Shown here: piece by piece, positions 52,971-61,086 of the stretch
Layout of the letters: each line of letters starts with the position of its first letter
Numbering within the stretch: the stretch's first letter is position 1
Assembly: GCA_964611895.1 (NCBI GenBank)
Contig: CAZTDN010000003.1
Coordinates: 62,001 to 126,000, forward strand
Direction: 5' to 3'
Length of the DNA stretch: 64,000 bases
Source: JAIEOG01 sp964611895
GTDB lineage: Bacteria > Bdellovibrionota > FAC87 > UBA2466
Translations under genes and position numbers: made by a program
The notes under the pieces: generated by a model
What the model was told of the DNA's origin: nothing
Databases searched by the model: none
The model's input: only the letters and a program-made list of their open reading frames with translations

Positions 52971-53326
52971 GGGGGTGACCTGGCTTCGACGCGGGTGTTG
53001 AAGCTTGGAGACGCATGCCGAGTTCGCTCGCTGACTCGTAAAAAAGGCGGCAACAATGTAAATGACGATGTCACTTACGCAATGGCTGCTTAATTAAAAG
53101 TAGCCCGTTCCTAGAAGCTGCTCCTGCGGGTTTTTAGGAACGCCATTTAGTGGGATCGACTTTAGCTGGCGGCTCAGCGGCTAGGGTTTAAAAATACTGA
53201 GAATAACTGGCCGGTAGCTCTGCTCATCGAGAAGCCGGCTGGCGAAAAACTAAGGATGAGAAAAGCATGTAGTGCCTTTGAGAAGATCACTTGCGGACGA
53301 GGGTTCGATTCCCTCCACCTCCACCA
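52971..53326 (+). ncRNA. ssrA: tmRNA (transfer-messenger RNA)
   Basis: A 356-base tmRNA, which rescues stalled ribosomes by trans-translation. The 5' end GGGGGTGACCTGGCTTCGACG and 3' end GGTTCGATTCCCTCCACCTCCACCA form the tRNA-like acceptor and T arms (seven pairs with one G-U). CCA is encoded at 53324-53326. The tag frame (53049-53093) reads G-N-N-V-N-D-D-V-T-Y-A-M-A-A then stop, 14 residues if GGC is the resume codon; pseudoknot-like GC stems follow. The tag ends YAMAA rather than the common YALAA. The 3' end doubles as the attachment site of the integrated element to the right. Confidence 0.96.
53287..53326. other. attL-like junction of the integrative element in ssrA
   Basis: The recombinase gene stops at 53287-53289, inside the tmRNA T arm, so the last 40 bases of ssrA are also antisense coding sequence of the element's integrase. 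This places the element boundary at or within the ssrA 3' end. The exact crossover and the matching attR are outside what can be seen. Confidence 0.6.
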
Positions 53327-55122
53327 ATCTGGACAATACCCGAACACCTGTCCATAGAGGTATCGCCAGATACGAATTGGGAGCCCCCCTCAGTTTGAGG
53401 GGCGGCTACCGATTCCGCTCGCTCTATCTTTCCCAGCAGATCCTCCTGGGGCGACCAGTAATACAGCATCTTCACGCCTTCCCTCGTTACGACGAGCTTG
53501 TAGAGAACGTCGCGAAGTAGCTCGCGTTGACGATTGGGCGGCAACTCCTCGAATCCCTTTCTGAAGCATCCGAAAAGCTTGAAGGCATGCTCCATCCTAA
53601 CTACCGTGCCGCCATTTCGAGTACGGCGGTCCTTGAGCCCTGAAATCGTTTGAATGATCTGATCTCGCTTCACCTCATACTCGGCTACTTTCTCCAGGAT
53701 AGCTTTCGAGCCCGTTTCGGGATTCTGCGCAAGTACAGTCAGGAGATTGTCGATCATGGACTGAGCGCCTCTGCGCTCCTGTTCGTTGCTCGCAATCAAC
53801 CTATCCAGCTCCTCGACACCCTGCTCCAGGAGACCTTGCGAATTTCGAACAATATCCGAAAGCAAATCGCGCTTTTCCGCCAAAAGGAGCAATCTTCCTA
53901 TGACCGCCTCCTCTAACTCGGGTGCGGAGACACGTTCATTGGGGCACCTCTGAAGATGAACGTCCCCGCTGCTAGTGAACTTGCGGTTGTGCCCGTAGTA
54001 GAAGAATTTTCCGTTCTTTCCCGTCGCAGCCTGGCCACACAACGTTTGTCCGCAGGCTTCGCAGAAAATTAGACCCGTTAGGCGATAGATATGGCGTTCG
54101 GAGCGCTTATACAGACTGTTGGCTACCAACATTTCTTGGGCACGCGTGAATAAATCAGTCGGTACTATCGCAGGCCAAGTTGCATCCACAATCTTGTATT
54201 TTTCTGTCTCGGGGAGGCCCTCTTGCGCAACCGTTCGATTCTTCTTATTCACTTCCCGCTTTCCAATATACGCCAAATTACTCAGCAGAAGGTGCAGAGA
54301 GGAAGGAGTCCAAAGGTTTCCTCCCTTCGCTTTGCCATTTTTCGTGACGTAATTCTTTGAACGGTAACCAGCAGAATTGAGATAGTCCCGAAGCCTGCGA
54401 ATGCTCCCTAGTTCAACGAACTTTTCAAAGATATGTCGAACACTGGCCGCTTCGGATTCGTTGACCACCAAATAGCAGCGCCTATTCGGGTCTGGATCGT
54501 AGCCAATTGCACGCTGACTTCCATTAGCCAGCCCCCGTTCGGCTCGTGCTCGGGCGCCATCTTTAATTCGGGTAACGATAGTTTTTCGCTCGAACTGAGC
54601 AAAACTGATGCATTGGATCACCATCATTTCGCCGATGGGGGTCGAAGTGTCGAAGTTTTCCTTCAGACTAAGAAACGTAGCGTTGTGTTGCTTTAAGAAA
54701 TCCCAAAGCTGACAAAAGTCGCGCACACTTCGGCTAAGGCGAGACAATTCCGTGACAATAACAGCATTGATTTTTCCATCGCGAATATCCTCAAACATTC
54801 TTCGCAGCGCCGGCCGATTCATGTCCTTTCCGGACATGTCCTTGTCCGTGTACCATTCGACGATTTCACCCCATTCGGGGGTCTGCTTATTTCGGAAATC
54901 GACATAGCTTTTTATTCGTTGGGGATGAGAAACGAGCGAACCTTCGTCTCGAATCTCATCGCTCGGGGACAATCGAATGTATGCCCCCAGTCGGTATTGC
55001 ACCTGGGTCGCGGCCCGCTTTTCCGAGGAGTCGCCGGATTTCTGGCGCGGTTGCGTACTTCGGTTTGCGGAGTTCTTGGATACAATCCCAAACTTTTCTC
55101 GAAAGTCTCTTAATCCGCTCAT
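53287..55122 (-). CDS. large serine recombinase (integrase of the element)
   Basis: 611 residues. The resolvase domain has catalytic Ser52 in LGAYIRLSPSD and conserved arginines in VTELSRLSRSVRDF and QFERKTIVTRIKDGARAR. The Recombinase domain, a zinc-ribbon (FCEACGQTLCG with later LQRCPNE) and a coiled-coil follow. ATG 55122 has GGAGGAAGAG just upstream. The last twelve codons (GGGGGNRTLVRK) lie within ssrA, so the C-terminus exists only in the integrated state. It should integrate and excise the element at ssrA. It overlaps a small ORF in another frame upstream. Confidence 0.92.
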   Translation of the reverse strand: MSGLRDFREKFGIVSKNSANRSTQPRQKSGDSSEKRAATQVQYRLGAYIRLSPSDEIRDEGSLVSHPQRIKSYVDFRNKQTPEWGEIVEWYTDKDMSGKDMNRPALRRMFEDIRDGKINAVIVTELSRLSRSVRDFCQLWDFLKQHNATFLSLKENFDTSTPIGEMMVIQCISFAQFERKTIVTRIKDGARARAERGLANGSQRAIGYDPDPNRRCYLVVNESEAASVRHIFEKFVELGSIRRLRDYLNSAGYRSKNYVTKNGKAKGGNLWTPSSLHLLLSNLAYIGKREVNKKNRTVAQEGLPETEKYKIVDATWPAIVPTDLFTRAQEMLVANSLYKRSERHIYRLTGLIFCEACGQTLCGQAATGKNGKFFYYGHNRKFTSSGDVHLQRCPNERVSAPELEEAVIGRLLLLAEKRDLLSDIVRNSQGLLEQGVEELDRLIASNEQERRGAQSMIDNLLTVLAQNPETGSKAILEKVAEYEVKRDQIIQTISGLKDRRTRNGGTVVRMEHAFKLFGCFRKGFEELPPNRQRELLRDVLYKLVVTREGVKMLYYWSPQEDLLGKIERAESVAAPQTEGGSQFVSGDTSMDRCSGIVQIGGGGGNRTLVRK

Positions 55123-55213
55123 GCTCTTCCTCCGGAGAAAGACAATAAGGTTCTTCCAGGATTCGAATCTTCGACCTAGTAGCAGCCTGGGAAGGACGTT
55201 CATGCCTTCCCAT
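54956..55213 (-). CDS. small overlapping ORF ahead of the recombinase
   Basis: 85 residues starting at ATG 55213, nine bases after GAGAGG. The sequence is basic and helix-like (SPEEEHERIKRLSRKVWDCI, ATAPEIRRLLGKAG) and overlaps the recombinase start by 167 bases in another frame. Position and size would suit a recombination directionality factor or a coupling leader, but coding in the overlap is unproven; the recombinase N-terminus there is also poorly conserved. No family recognised. Confidence 0.35.
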   Translation of the reverse strand: MGRHERPSQAATRSKIRILEEPYCLSPEEEHERIKRLSRKVWDCIQELRKPKYATAPEIRRLLGKAGRDPGAIPTGGIHSIVPER

Positions 55214-55300
55214 TTGGAAACCTCTCAGTTTATTTCTATCATCTTAGGTATTGCGGATCAGCCACGTTATTTAGAATCCAGCAGGCTCAAAATGAGGCAG

Positions 55301-55663
55301 CTAGTTCTGCGAGCGACCATACTGTCGGTAGAGTTCATCAAGCGTTACATTTTCCCCTTTCGCCTTTGCCCTTTTTAGAGTTCGAGCGAGCCAAAAGCTG
55401 AACTTCACTTCATCAAAGTTGAGGTTCTTGAGAGCATCAATATCCTCTGTCGAAAGCTCAGAAGAGTGCTTCATTAGGATGTAATTGGACACATCGGAGC
55501 GAGTTACACGCACAGCTTTCGCCGTTTCTTCAATTTGCACTATCCACTGATCAATCCTACCAATCGTTTCCTTACTGAGCGCGATCCGTTCCACGACCTT
55601 TAAGAATCGACCTTCCGTATTTTTTGTTTCTGAGTTTTTCTTTTTTTCCATTTTTTCTTCCAT
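55301..55663 (-). CDS. ribbon-helix-helix-like DNA-binding protein
   Basis: 120 residues. After a lysine-rich start the stretch VVERIALSKETIGRIDQWIVQIEE-x-AKAVRVTRSDVSNYIL has the strand-helix-helix pattern of a CopG/Arc-type ribbon-helix-helix domain, and a helical C-terminal half follows (FSFWLARTLKRAKAKG). AAGGGG precedes the ATG. Proteins of this kind act as relaxosome accessory or autoregulatory factors. It lies immediately left of the nested inverted repeats at 55717-55833, its possible binding site. Confidence 0.6.
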   Translation of the reverse strand: MEEKMEKKKNSETKNTEGRFLKVVERIALSKETIGRIDQWIVQIEETAKAVRVTRSDVSNYILMKHSSELSTEDIDALKNLNFDEVKFSFWLARTLKRAKAKGENVTLDELYRQYGRSQN

Positions 55664-55716
55664 CTTTTTCCCCTTTTTCTATTTTAGATTTTTTCCCACT
55701 CTACTTGTCATGCCTT

Positions 55717-55833
55717 GCCGCCGCCGCCCCGTAGAGAGATGCCTTGGCCCAGCTGCTGACCCCTTCCGATCGTAGAGCGGGAGGGGTCAGCAGCGATCAG
55801 GGCTTGGGCTTCGACCGGAGGGGCGGCGGCGGC
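55717..55833. repeat. nested inverted repeats, candidate oriT or regulatory site
   Basis: An outer pair, GCCGCCGCCGCCCC (55717-55730) and its exact complement (55820-55833), encloses an inner pair, GCTGCTGACCCC (55752-55763) and its complement (55783-55794). The whole 117-base stretch lies in a gene-free 187-base region between the ribbon-helix-helix gene and the replication-relaxation gene. Nested arms next to a relaxosome-type gene suggest an origin of transfer; no nic site can be identified by eye. Confidence 0.5.
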
Positions 55834-55850
55834 CCCGCAATATCGAGCAC

Positions 55851-56750
55851 TTACAGGTTTTTCTTTTTTCGAATTTTCAGCTCTGAGTTAACCCTTGGGG
55901 TTAAGGCTGGGATAACCCGGTGGCTTTTTNNNNNNNNNNNNNNNNNNNNNNNNNNNNNNNNNNNNNATGCGAGACTGAATGGATCGCTGTCGCCACTGAA
56001 AACAGCGTTTAGCTTTTCTAAAAGGACGTTTTCCAGAGTTGCGAAGTACATTCCCCGTTTCGTCGGCCATCCTTGCACGACCGGGTCACTGGCCTTCACC
56101 TCGGCGATGATTGAGCGAAGCGCCTCCGTCATTTTATCGCTCGCTGTTATGAACAATACGATTTCGAAATCAGAACTGGTAAGCAGCTCGCGGAAGATCT
56201 TCCGATAGCGAGGTTCCGATTTCACTGTTAGTTCGAGTTCAACCGCCACTCGCTTTATCCCGCGAGATGTTTTGAGCTCGAACAAGCCATCGGGAACTTT
56301 ATACCCGCCATCTTTCCGTTCTTTCTTCCCGTATTTCTCCGACAGACGTTGCCTGATTTCGTGCTCGGGCATGTAACGACTGATAAGCGGGCTTTGCTCA
56401 AACACCGATTGAACTTCTTGGAGCAGCCTGTCGTGATCGAACGATGTCCGATACGAGAAACTACGATAGGCGAGAGCCTTGGCTCTATCGGCTTCGTCGG
56501 GAAGGAGATTTATTCCCTTTCGGGTCAACCTATATCCAAGCCGATTGCCAGCATCGCCAATGAGTAGTTCCAGTATTCCGGCACGCATCAATTTTCGAAG
56601 GCGAATGTAATGATTATGGTTCTTCGGATCATCGGACCAGAGATGTGCAAGTTGCTTTGCCGAAACGAATCGGTTTGTCGCGACGGCCTTCATCACTCCG
56701 TAATCTCTATTCGTCAGAACAACCTTGCGTGGACCCTCTAGCGGGTCCAT
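55851..56750 (-). CDS. replication-relaxation family protein, 3' end uncertain
   Basis: About 261 reliable residues before the gap. The N-terminus is a winged-helix region (LTNRDYGVMKAVATNRFVSAKQLAHLWSD, YIRLRKLMRAGILELL, GYRLTRKGINLL), followed by a domain with HEIRQRLSEKYGKKE, KVPDGLFEL, VAVELELTVKSEPRYRKIF and FEIVLFITASDKM, the nuclease-like core of Replic_Relax proteins common on plasmids and conjugative elements. The frame crosses 37 Ns, so the last residues are not real evidence. The ATG overlaps the preceding lipoprotein gene by 13 bases. It may take part in transfer or replication of the element. Confidence 0.7.
   Translation of the reverse strand: MDPLEGPRKVVLTNRDYGVMKAVATNRFVSAKQLAHLWSDDPKNHNHYIRLRKLMRAGILELLIGDAGNRLGYRLTRKGINLLPDEADRAKALAYRSFSYRTSFDHDRLLQEVQSVFEQSPLISRYMPEHEIRQRLSEKYGKKERKDGGYKVPDGLFELKTSRGIKRVAVELELTVKSEPRYRKIFRELLTSSDFEIVLFITASDKMTEALRSIIAEVKASDPVVQGWPTKRGMYFATLENVLLEKLNAVFSGDSDPFSLAXXXXXXXXXXXXXKSHRVIPALTPRVNSELKIRKKKNL
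55888..55904. repeat. short inverted repeat beside the assembly gap
   Basis: TTAACCC-TTG-GGGTTAA has 7-bp arms, with a further GATAACCC at 55911-55918. It sits 25 bases from the N run and could be a protein-binding site or a remnant of a larger repeat that broke the assembly. Confidence 0.35.
55930..55966. other. assembly gap (37 Ns)
   Basis: Thirty-seven unknown bases join two contigs. Real gap length and reading frame across it are unknown, so the 3' end of the replication-relaxation gene and the position of the inverted repeats relative to it are unreliable. Confidence 0.99.
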
Positions 56751-57175
56751 CGTGCGGGCTCCACGATGATGTACTCGACGTGCGCCGGGACAAAGACATT
56801 GCCCCGAACCTGATCATCTACAAAGCGCGATTCGACCTTTGCCGGAATCAAGGTGGGCTTGCCGAGATTTGCATTCACGCTATTGGACTTACCGGATTGA
56901 GCCTTTCCCTTTTCGAAGCCTTCGCGCTCGCCTTTTTCCACAAGCTCGTGGGCTATGAAGCCCGCTCCAGCTCCCAGAAGACCACCAAGAGCGCCGCCCA
57001 CGATGACATTGCGCGCCGTGAATTGGCCTTTCTTACCAGAGTACGCCGCTAAACCGGCACCTGCGCCTACGGCAGCACCGATTCCTGATCCGAGCAGAGT
57101 CGCTCTTCCGGTGGAGGCACATCCGGTGACGAACAGGGACAAGAAAATGGGAATAAGTAAAAGTGTCGTTTTCAT
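56738..57175 (-). CDS. glycine-zipper lipoprotein of the T4SS (VirB7/TraV-like role)
   Basis: 145 residues. MKTTLLLIPIFLSLFVTGC is a lipoprotein signal with box VTGC. Two glycine-zipper stretches follow (GSGIGAAVGAGAGLAAYSG and GGALGGLLGAGAGFIAHELV), then a beta-rich tail. It begins 18 bases after the coupling-protein gene. Size and context suggest an outer-membrane lipoprotein of the secretion channel or an envelope-stability factor; the VirB7/TraV role is inferred from location only. Confidence 0.6.
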   Translation of the reverse strand: MKTTLLLIPIFLSLFVTGCASTGRATLLGSGIGAAVGAGAGLAAYSGKKGQFTARNVIVGGALGGLLGAGAGFIAHELVEKGEREGFEKGKAQSGKSNSVNANLGKPTLIPAKVESRFVDDQVRGNVFVPAHVEYIIVEPARWTR

Positions 57176-57192
57176 AAAATCAAATCTCCTTC

Positions 57193-58782
57193 TTAGGTAA
57201 CGGTTTCTACTGGTTGCGTTTTTTCCGATGCGAGGACTGGCAGGGGAGCAATCGTTTTGGGAACTATAGGAATAGATTCGAATGGGAGATCCGGGCGGCG
57301 TTCAAAGCGAACCTTCATGATCTTTACGCCTCGTGAGTGAGGGACCGTGACGATTCCTTCTCCGATTTGAAGCTGTTTGATTGTGTTTGGATGATAGACG
57401 AACTCTTCGACCTCACGGACGGAGCCTTCGCCAGTTCGGGTTTCGCCCAGGAGTCCAGAAAGTTGCTTTTCCGTAACCTTCTCCGTGGTTTTCGTCCCAA
57501 ATGTTTTTGCGAAATGATCGCAAGTATCGGGATCGTTGTTTCGCATGACGACCTTGATATTCGTATTAGTGAGGACCACGTTTCTAAAGGCAGGGCTCAC
57601 CTTATCCAGATCGCCTAGGGCCTGATGAGAAAAGACCATCCCGATATTGGCGGAACGCGATTTGTTGAGAAGGGCTCCGAACCCGGCGTAGATGTAATCC
57701 TGAAAGTCATCGAGGTAACAGGAGAAGAATCCCGGCTTACTTGTTAGCCCAAGGTGTCTTTTCGATACGGCGCTTTGAAAAGACTGGAGAACTAGTTTTC
57801 CTGTCGCTTCAGCAAGAAACGGGTAGTACATCGTCGGAAGCTGAAAATAGTAGATTTTATTTTCCTGTAGGGCCTCATCGAATCGGATAGTCGGATTCTG
57901 CGCATTGAATAGAACCGATAGCTCCCCCGACGAGAAGTGCGTGAGGTGGGCATCGAGCCCGCTGGTTTTTTCGACCTTTTCCTTCGGAGATTCTTCATTG
58001 AAGAGAGTCAGAACGTGGCACAGCTCCTCGTCTTGGCAGTGCTGAAGCCACAGCTTCAACAGGGCATAGTCGGTCAGGAGCCTATGAATAAGCCGAAACG
58101 TCGGAACTTGCTTTCGTTCGTGAATCAGCCGAACGAGCGACAGAAGGATCTTGTACTGAACATTTCGATAATACTCATTCTCGAATGAGAAGGCCGAAAA
58201 CACCCTCTCAACAACCTCCTGGGGAGAGCCGCCTTCTAACGGGTTAAACGCTGACGACTCAGCTACCTTTGCAAGAGAGAAGAGGCAGAAGTCCTTTTCT
58301 CGTCCGGCAGTTTTCACATAGGCGTAGAGCTTATCGAGAAACTGCGAGTCGGATTTCCCATCGATGATAAGGATTCCGGATTTGTTTACGATGTCTTGGA
58401 TGATCCAGGGCAGAATCACGCTTTCGGTTTTCCCGCAGCTTGTAGTTCCGATGACTTGAGTGTGAGAGGATCGGAAGCCTTGCTTCATGTACTGCACTAC
58501 ACCCTTTTCATCGAATCCTAGCGGGATTGCCTTGTCGTCTTTAGCGGTGACTGCTGCTTCGTAGTTCACATCTTGGTAGCGGTTCCAGAGGTAAGTGACT
58601 AAGGCGGCAATTCCGCCAATGAGTGCGAGAGTGCCTCCGATAAGGATTCTGCTTCGATTCATCTCCCAGTATTGGCTTACGAAGGGAACTGCCCTATCGA
58701 AGGCTTTTACGAGGAGAAACGCGCCCCCTCCAAAAAGCATAATATTGAATAAGCCGTCATCCTGGTTCTTCTCTTGCTTCAT
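57193..58782 (-). CDS. type IV coupling protein (VirD4/TraD/TraG-like)
   Basis: 529 residues. Two membrane segments at about 14-35 and 45-66 precede the ATPase domain, with Walker A VIGTTSCGKTESV near residue 110-122, an ILIIDGKSDS segment, Walker B region FFSCYLDDFQDYIY, and the late FSHQALGDLDKVSPAF and VVLTNTNIKVVMRNNDPDTC blocks typical of TraD/VirD4. It links the relaxosome to the secretion channel at the inner membrane. It overlaps the VirB10 gene by four bases, confirming one operon. Confidence 0.9.
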   Translation of the reverse strand: MKQEKNQDDGLFNIMLFGGGAFLLVKAFDRAVPFVSQYWEMNRSRILIGGTLALIGGIAALVTYLWNRYQDVNYEAAVTAKDDKAIPLGFDEKGVVQYMKQGFRSSHTQVIGTTSCGKTESVILPWIIQDIVNKSGILIIDGKSDSQFLDKLYAYVKTAGREKDFCLFSLAKVAESSAFNPLEGGSPQEVVERVFSAFSFENEYYRNVQYKILLSLVRLIHERKQVPTFRLIHRLLTDYALLKLWLQHCQDEELCHVLTLFNEESPKEKVEKTSGLDAHLTHFSSGELSVLFNAQNPTIRFDEALQENKIYYFQLPTMYYPFLAEATGKLVLQSFQSAVSKRHLGLTSKPGFFSCYLDDFQDYIYAGFGALLNKSRSANIGMVFSHQALGDLDKVSPAFRNVVLTNTNIKVVMRNNDPDTCDHFAKTFGTKTTEKVTEKQLSGLLGETRTGEGSVREVEEFVYHPNTIKQLQIGEGIVTVPHSRGVKIMKVRFERRPDLPFESIPIVPKTIAPLPVLASEKTQPVETVT

Positions 58783-59666
58783 GGGGAGAACTCCCTTTCG
58801 AGGTACAGAAGGAACACAGTTCCTCCGGGAACTTCGAGGTAGGGTTTTAATCGTTCGGAGTCTTGAGCTAACGAGCTGGCCTGGTCGAGCGATGACGCGG
58901 CGATGCCGTTAAGAAGACCGTTCTTAAGGCTTCCTGGTTCGAAGACGATTCCCGCCTGTCCGCGAGAATCCTTGTCCTTCAAGCCTTGAGCTAGACCACC
59001 AATGAAAGTGCCCGCGAATCGGCCCGCCTGTTTCGGAAAAGTCCGCGAGTGAAAATCACCCGCAATTCCAGAGGAGCCATCACCGAGGAGGGCTAGAGCC
59101 GAGAGCGAGTGCTGTTGTCCATCCGGAAAAACGAGCGTGTGAAATCGTACCTGGAGCCGCTCGATACCGTCGTCCAAAGTCCCTTGGCCGATGGCCTTAG
59201 TGCCAGCCGGAATCATTACCGAGTTTTTCCAGTAAATCTCTTCCGAGATTTCTGCCATTACGGGGCTATTGGTATCACTCGAAAGAACTGTATTGAGTAG
59301 CTTCGCTGGAATAGTGGAACCCATTGGCAGCTTGTCGCCGGTATTCCCCTCTCCTCGTCGGACAAGCTGAGAAGCTCCGTACTGGCGAGGAGGTCTGGCA
59401 GAACCAACAGAGCCTAGGCGGTAATCCTGGTAGAACGGATCATCCGCTCTTTTGTATCCCGCTGACGATTGCCCGGTCTGCGGCTGACTAGACTCTCCTA
59501 TGGCATCTTCTTTTTTCACCTCGCGGCCTGGTGTGGCGAGAATTACGAGTAATCCGATAGCAACGGCACTGATCCCTAGGAGCTTGAATGGCTTTGACTT
59601 GAATTTGCGGCGCTTCGTAAACGGACACGCCTCTTCCATGAAATACTTGTCGATAATATTTTTCAT
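58779..59666 (-). CDS. VirB10/TrbI/TraB-like channel protein
   Basis: 295 residues. A cytoplasmic N-terminus, one membrane segment (LLGISAVAIGLLVILATP, about 29-46), a proline/serine-rich periplasmic linker, then a beta-barrel domain: KLPMGSTIPAKLLNTVLSSDTNSPVMAEI, NSVMIPAGTKAIGQ and VPGGTVFLLYLERE at the end. These match the TrbI/VirB10 fold that spans both membranes in the core complex. It is shorter than typical VirB10. It lies between the VirB9-like gene and the coupling protein, in transfer-operon order. Confidence 0.85.
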   Translation of the reverse strand: MKNIIDKYFMEEACPFTKRRKFKSKPFKLLGISAVAIGLLVILATPGREVKKEDAIGESSQPQTGQSSAGYKRADDPFYQDYRLGSVGSARPPRQYGASQLVRRGEGNTGDKLPMGSTIPAKLLNTVLSSDTNSPVMAEISEEIYWKNSVMIPAGTKAIGQGTLDDGIERLQVRFHTLVFPDGQQHSLSALALLGDGSSGIAGDFHSRTFPKQAGRFAGTFIGGLAQGLKDKDSRGQAGIVFEPGSLKNGLLNGIAASSLDQASSLAQDSERLKPYLEVPGGTVFLLYLEREFSP

Positions 59667-59673
59667 CGCCGAC

Positions 59674-60465
59674 TCACTTCTTGGGTTGAAGACGAACCTT
59701 GAGAGATGCGCAGCGGTTTTCCTTGAAGTGGTCCGGGCTAAATACGAGATTGAGCTGAGATGTGCTTTTGGGATTTTCTTTGCGAACGAGCAAGCTCCCC
59801 TTCACCTTTGTACCGTCAGCCGGAATGCTGGCGGTTTCGAGGTAGAGCGTCTCGATGGGAACAAGCTCCTTCCCGTTAACTAAGACCAGGGATTCCGGCT
59901 TAAATTCGAAGTCGCCTTTCCCCTTAGACCCTTGGGAGACAGCAAAGTGTATTACTACCCACGGTTTCGCCTTGGGGTATGCGAAGGATTCCACCAGAAG
60001 GGAGGTCGAGCGGCAGCTCGCCGTTCGATTGATACTAATAGTGGTCATTTTCTCGGAGGCAACGTCATCCCCATACGAGCCGTCATCGTAGAACGATGAC
60101 GCCGACTTCGATCTCTTTCGCTTCACAGCAACAACGTAGTCCACCTGGGAGGAAGCTCCTGTGACTAGCCGAAAGCTGAATCTTTCGTAATCGGTAAAGA
60201 CGAAGAGATTCGTCCTGGCCCCAGGAACGAGCGGCTTGATGGTGAGAGAGTTTCCCACATACTCGACCTTGAAGGCATCTTGATCCCCTAGGACCGCCGA
60301 CGTGGGACGCGCATCGAGTTGAATAATAGTGGAATAGCCTAAGCTCGCGTGAACTTGCCCAATGTCGGTTTCAGATAGCTCCAGTGTTCGAGTTGGTTTT
60401 GCGACAGCCGTTGTCGCGAGAACTGTAAGGAGCAGCGAGGTTGTTACGATCAGCAACCACTTCAT
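59674..60465 (-). CDS. VirB9/TraK-like secretin-type channel protein
   Basis: 263 residues. MKWLLIVTTSLLLTVLATTAVA is a signal peptide. The mature N-terminal domain (TRTLELSETDIGQVHASLGYSTIIQLD, VGNSLTIKPLVPGARTNLFVFTDYERFSFRLV) has the strand order of VirB9/TraK. A charged linker follows, and a C-terminal beta domain. One cysteine pair (ASCRS, RCASL) may form a disulfide. ATG 60465 is preferred over TTG 60474, with GGAGG ten bases upstream. It should form the outer ring of the core complex with the VirB10-like protein. Confidence 0.7.
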   Translation of the reverse strand: MKWLLIVTTSLLLTVLATTAVAKPTRTLELSETDIGQVHASLGYSTIIQLDARPTSAVLGDQDAFKVEYVGNSLTIKPLVPGARTNLFVFTDYERFSFRLVTGASSQVDYVVAVKRKRSKSASSFYDDGSYGDDVASEKMTTISINRTASCRSTSLLVESFAYPKAKPWVVIHFAVSQGSKGKGDFEFKPESLVLVNGKELVPIETLYLETASIPADGTKVKGSLLVRKENPKSTSQLNLVFSPDHFKENRCASLKVRLQPKK

Positions 60466-60480
60466 AAACTTCAATCCTCC

Positions 60481-61074
60481 TCATTGTCCGGTAACTAAAT
60501 TTTCGGACGTGATGTAAACGCCTTCGGGATTTGTAGTGTTGCGCTGATTCAGGCGGAAGCTCACTTCAACCGTCATTGGGTTCGTAGCGCGTAGTCCATC
60601 GATCATCAGGATGCGATCTCCGGCGATCTTGGCCGTTTTGGCATCGAGATTTAGGGTTACACTTGTCGGGTAGAACGCCTGGGAGATTTTCTTCTCCTTT
60701 GCGAGCCTCACCTGCTCGGCCGTCGCCCGCTTGAAAGCCTTTTCAAAGTCGGAAGCGACGTAGCGAGCTGCTTCTTTCAGATGGCTCTCAATCTGATTCC
60801 ACTCCCAGGTATGGCGGGCCTTGATGTACGCGTTGATGATTCGCCGAGCCTCTTGCTCTAGGATCTCGGCGTTCGGCGGGACCGCCGCCAACACCTTCGT
60901 CTCACTTCCAGAGACAGCAATCAGGACTGGCTTTCGAAGGGACAGAATGACGAGTGCGATGGACTGAATGACGACGAGAACCACGAGCAGGGTCGTGAGG
61001 CCCTTCAAGATTTGGTTTTGTGCGGCTTCATCTCCCCACACTTCGAACCAAGTCCGTTGAATATTCTTAATCAT
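60481..61074 (-). CDS. VirB8/TraE-like inner-membrane protein
   Basis: 197 residues. One membrane segment near the N-terminus (LTTLLVVLVVIQSIALVILSL) precedes a periplasmic domain: AEILEQEARRIINAYIKARHTWEWNQIESHL and then sheet segments such as SQAFYPTSVTLNLDAKTAKIAG and MTVEVSFRLNQRN. This is the VirB8/TraE layout with a helix and four-stranded sheet. ATG 61074 is preferred to 61080 since AAGGAGAA leaves proper spacing only there. It lies between the VirB6- and VirB9-like genes, as in F-type operons. Confidence 0.75.
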   Translation of the reverse strand: MIKNIQRTWFEVWGDEAAQNQILKGLTTLLVVLVVIQSIALVILSLRKPVLIAVSGSETKVLAAVPPNAEILEQEARRIINAYIKARHTWEWNQIESHLKEAARYVASDFEKAFKRATAEQVRLAKEKKISQAFYPTSVTLNLDAKTAKIAGDRILMIDGLRATNPMTVEVSFRLNQRNTTNPEGVYITSENLVTGQ

Positions 61075-61086
61075 TTTCATTTCTCC

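Noticed and set aside
55851..55929. C-terminal extension of the replication-relaxation protein across the N run
   Set aside because: Frame across unknown bases is arbitrary; the residues beyond the gap are translated noncoding sequence and cannot be used as evidence.
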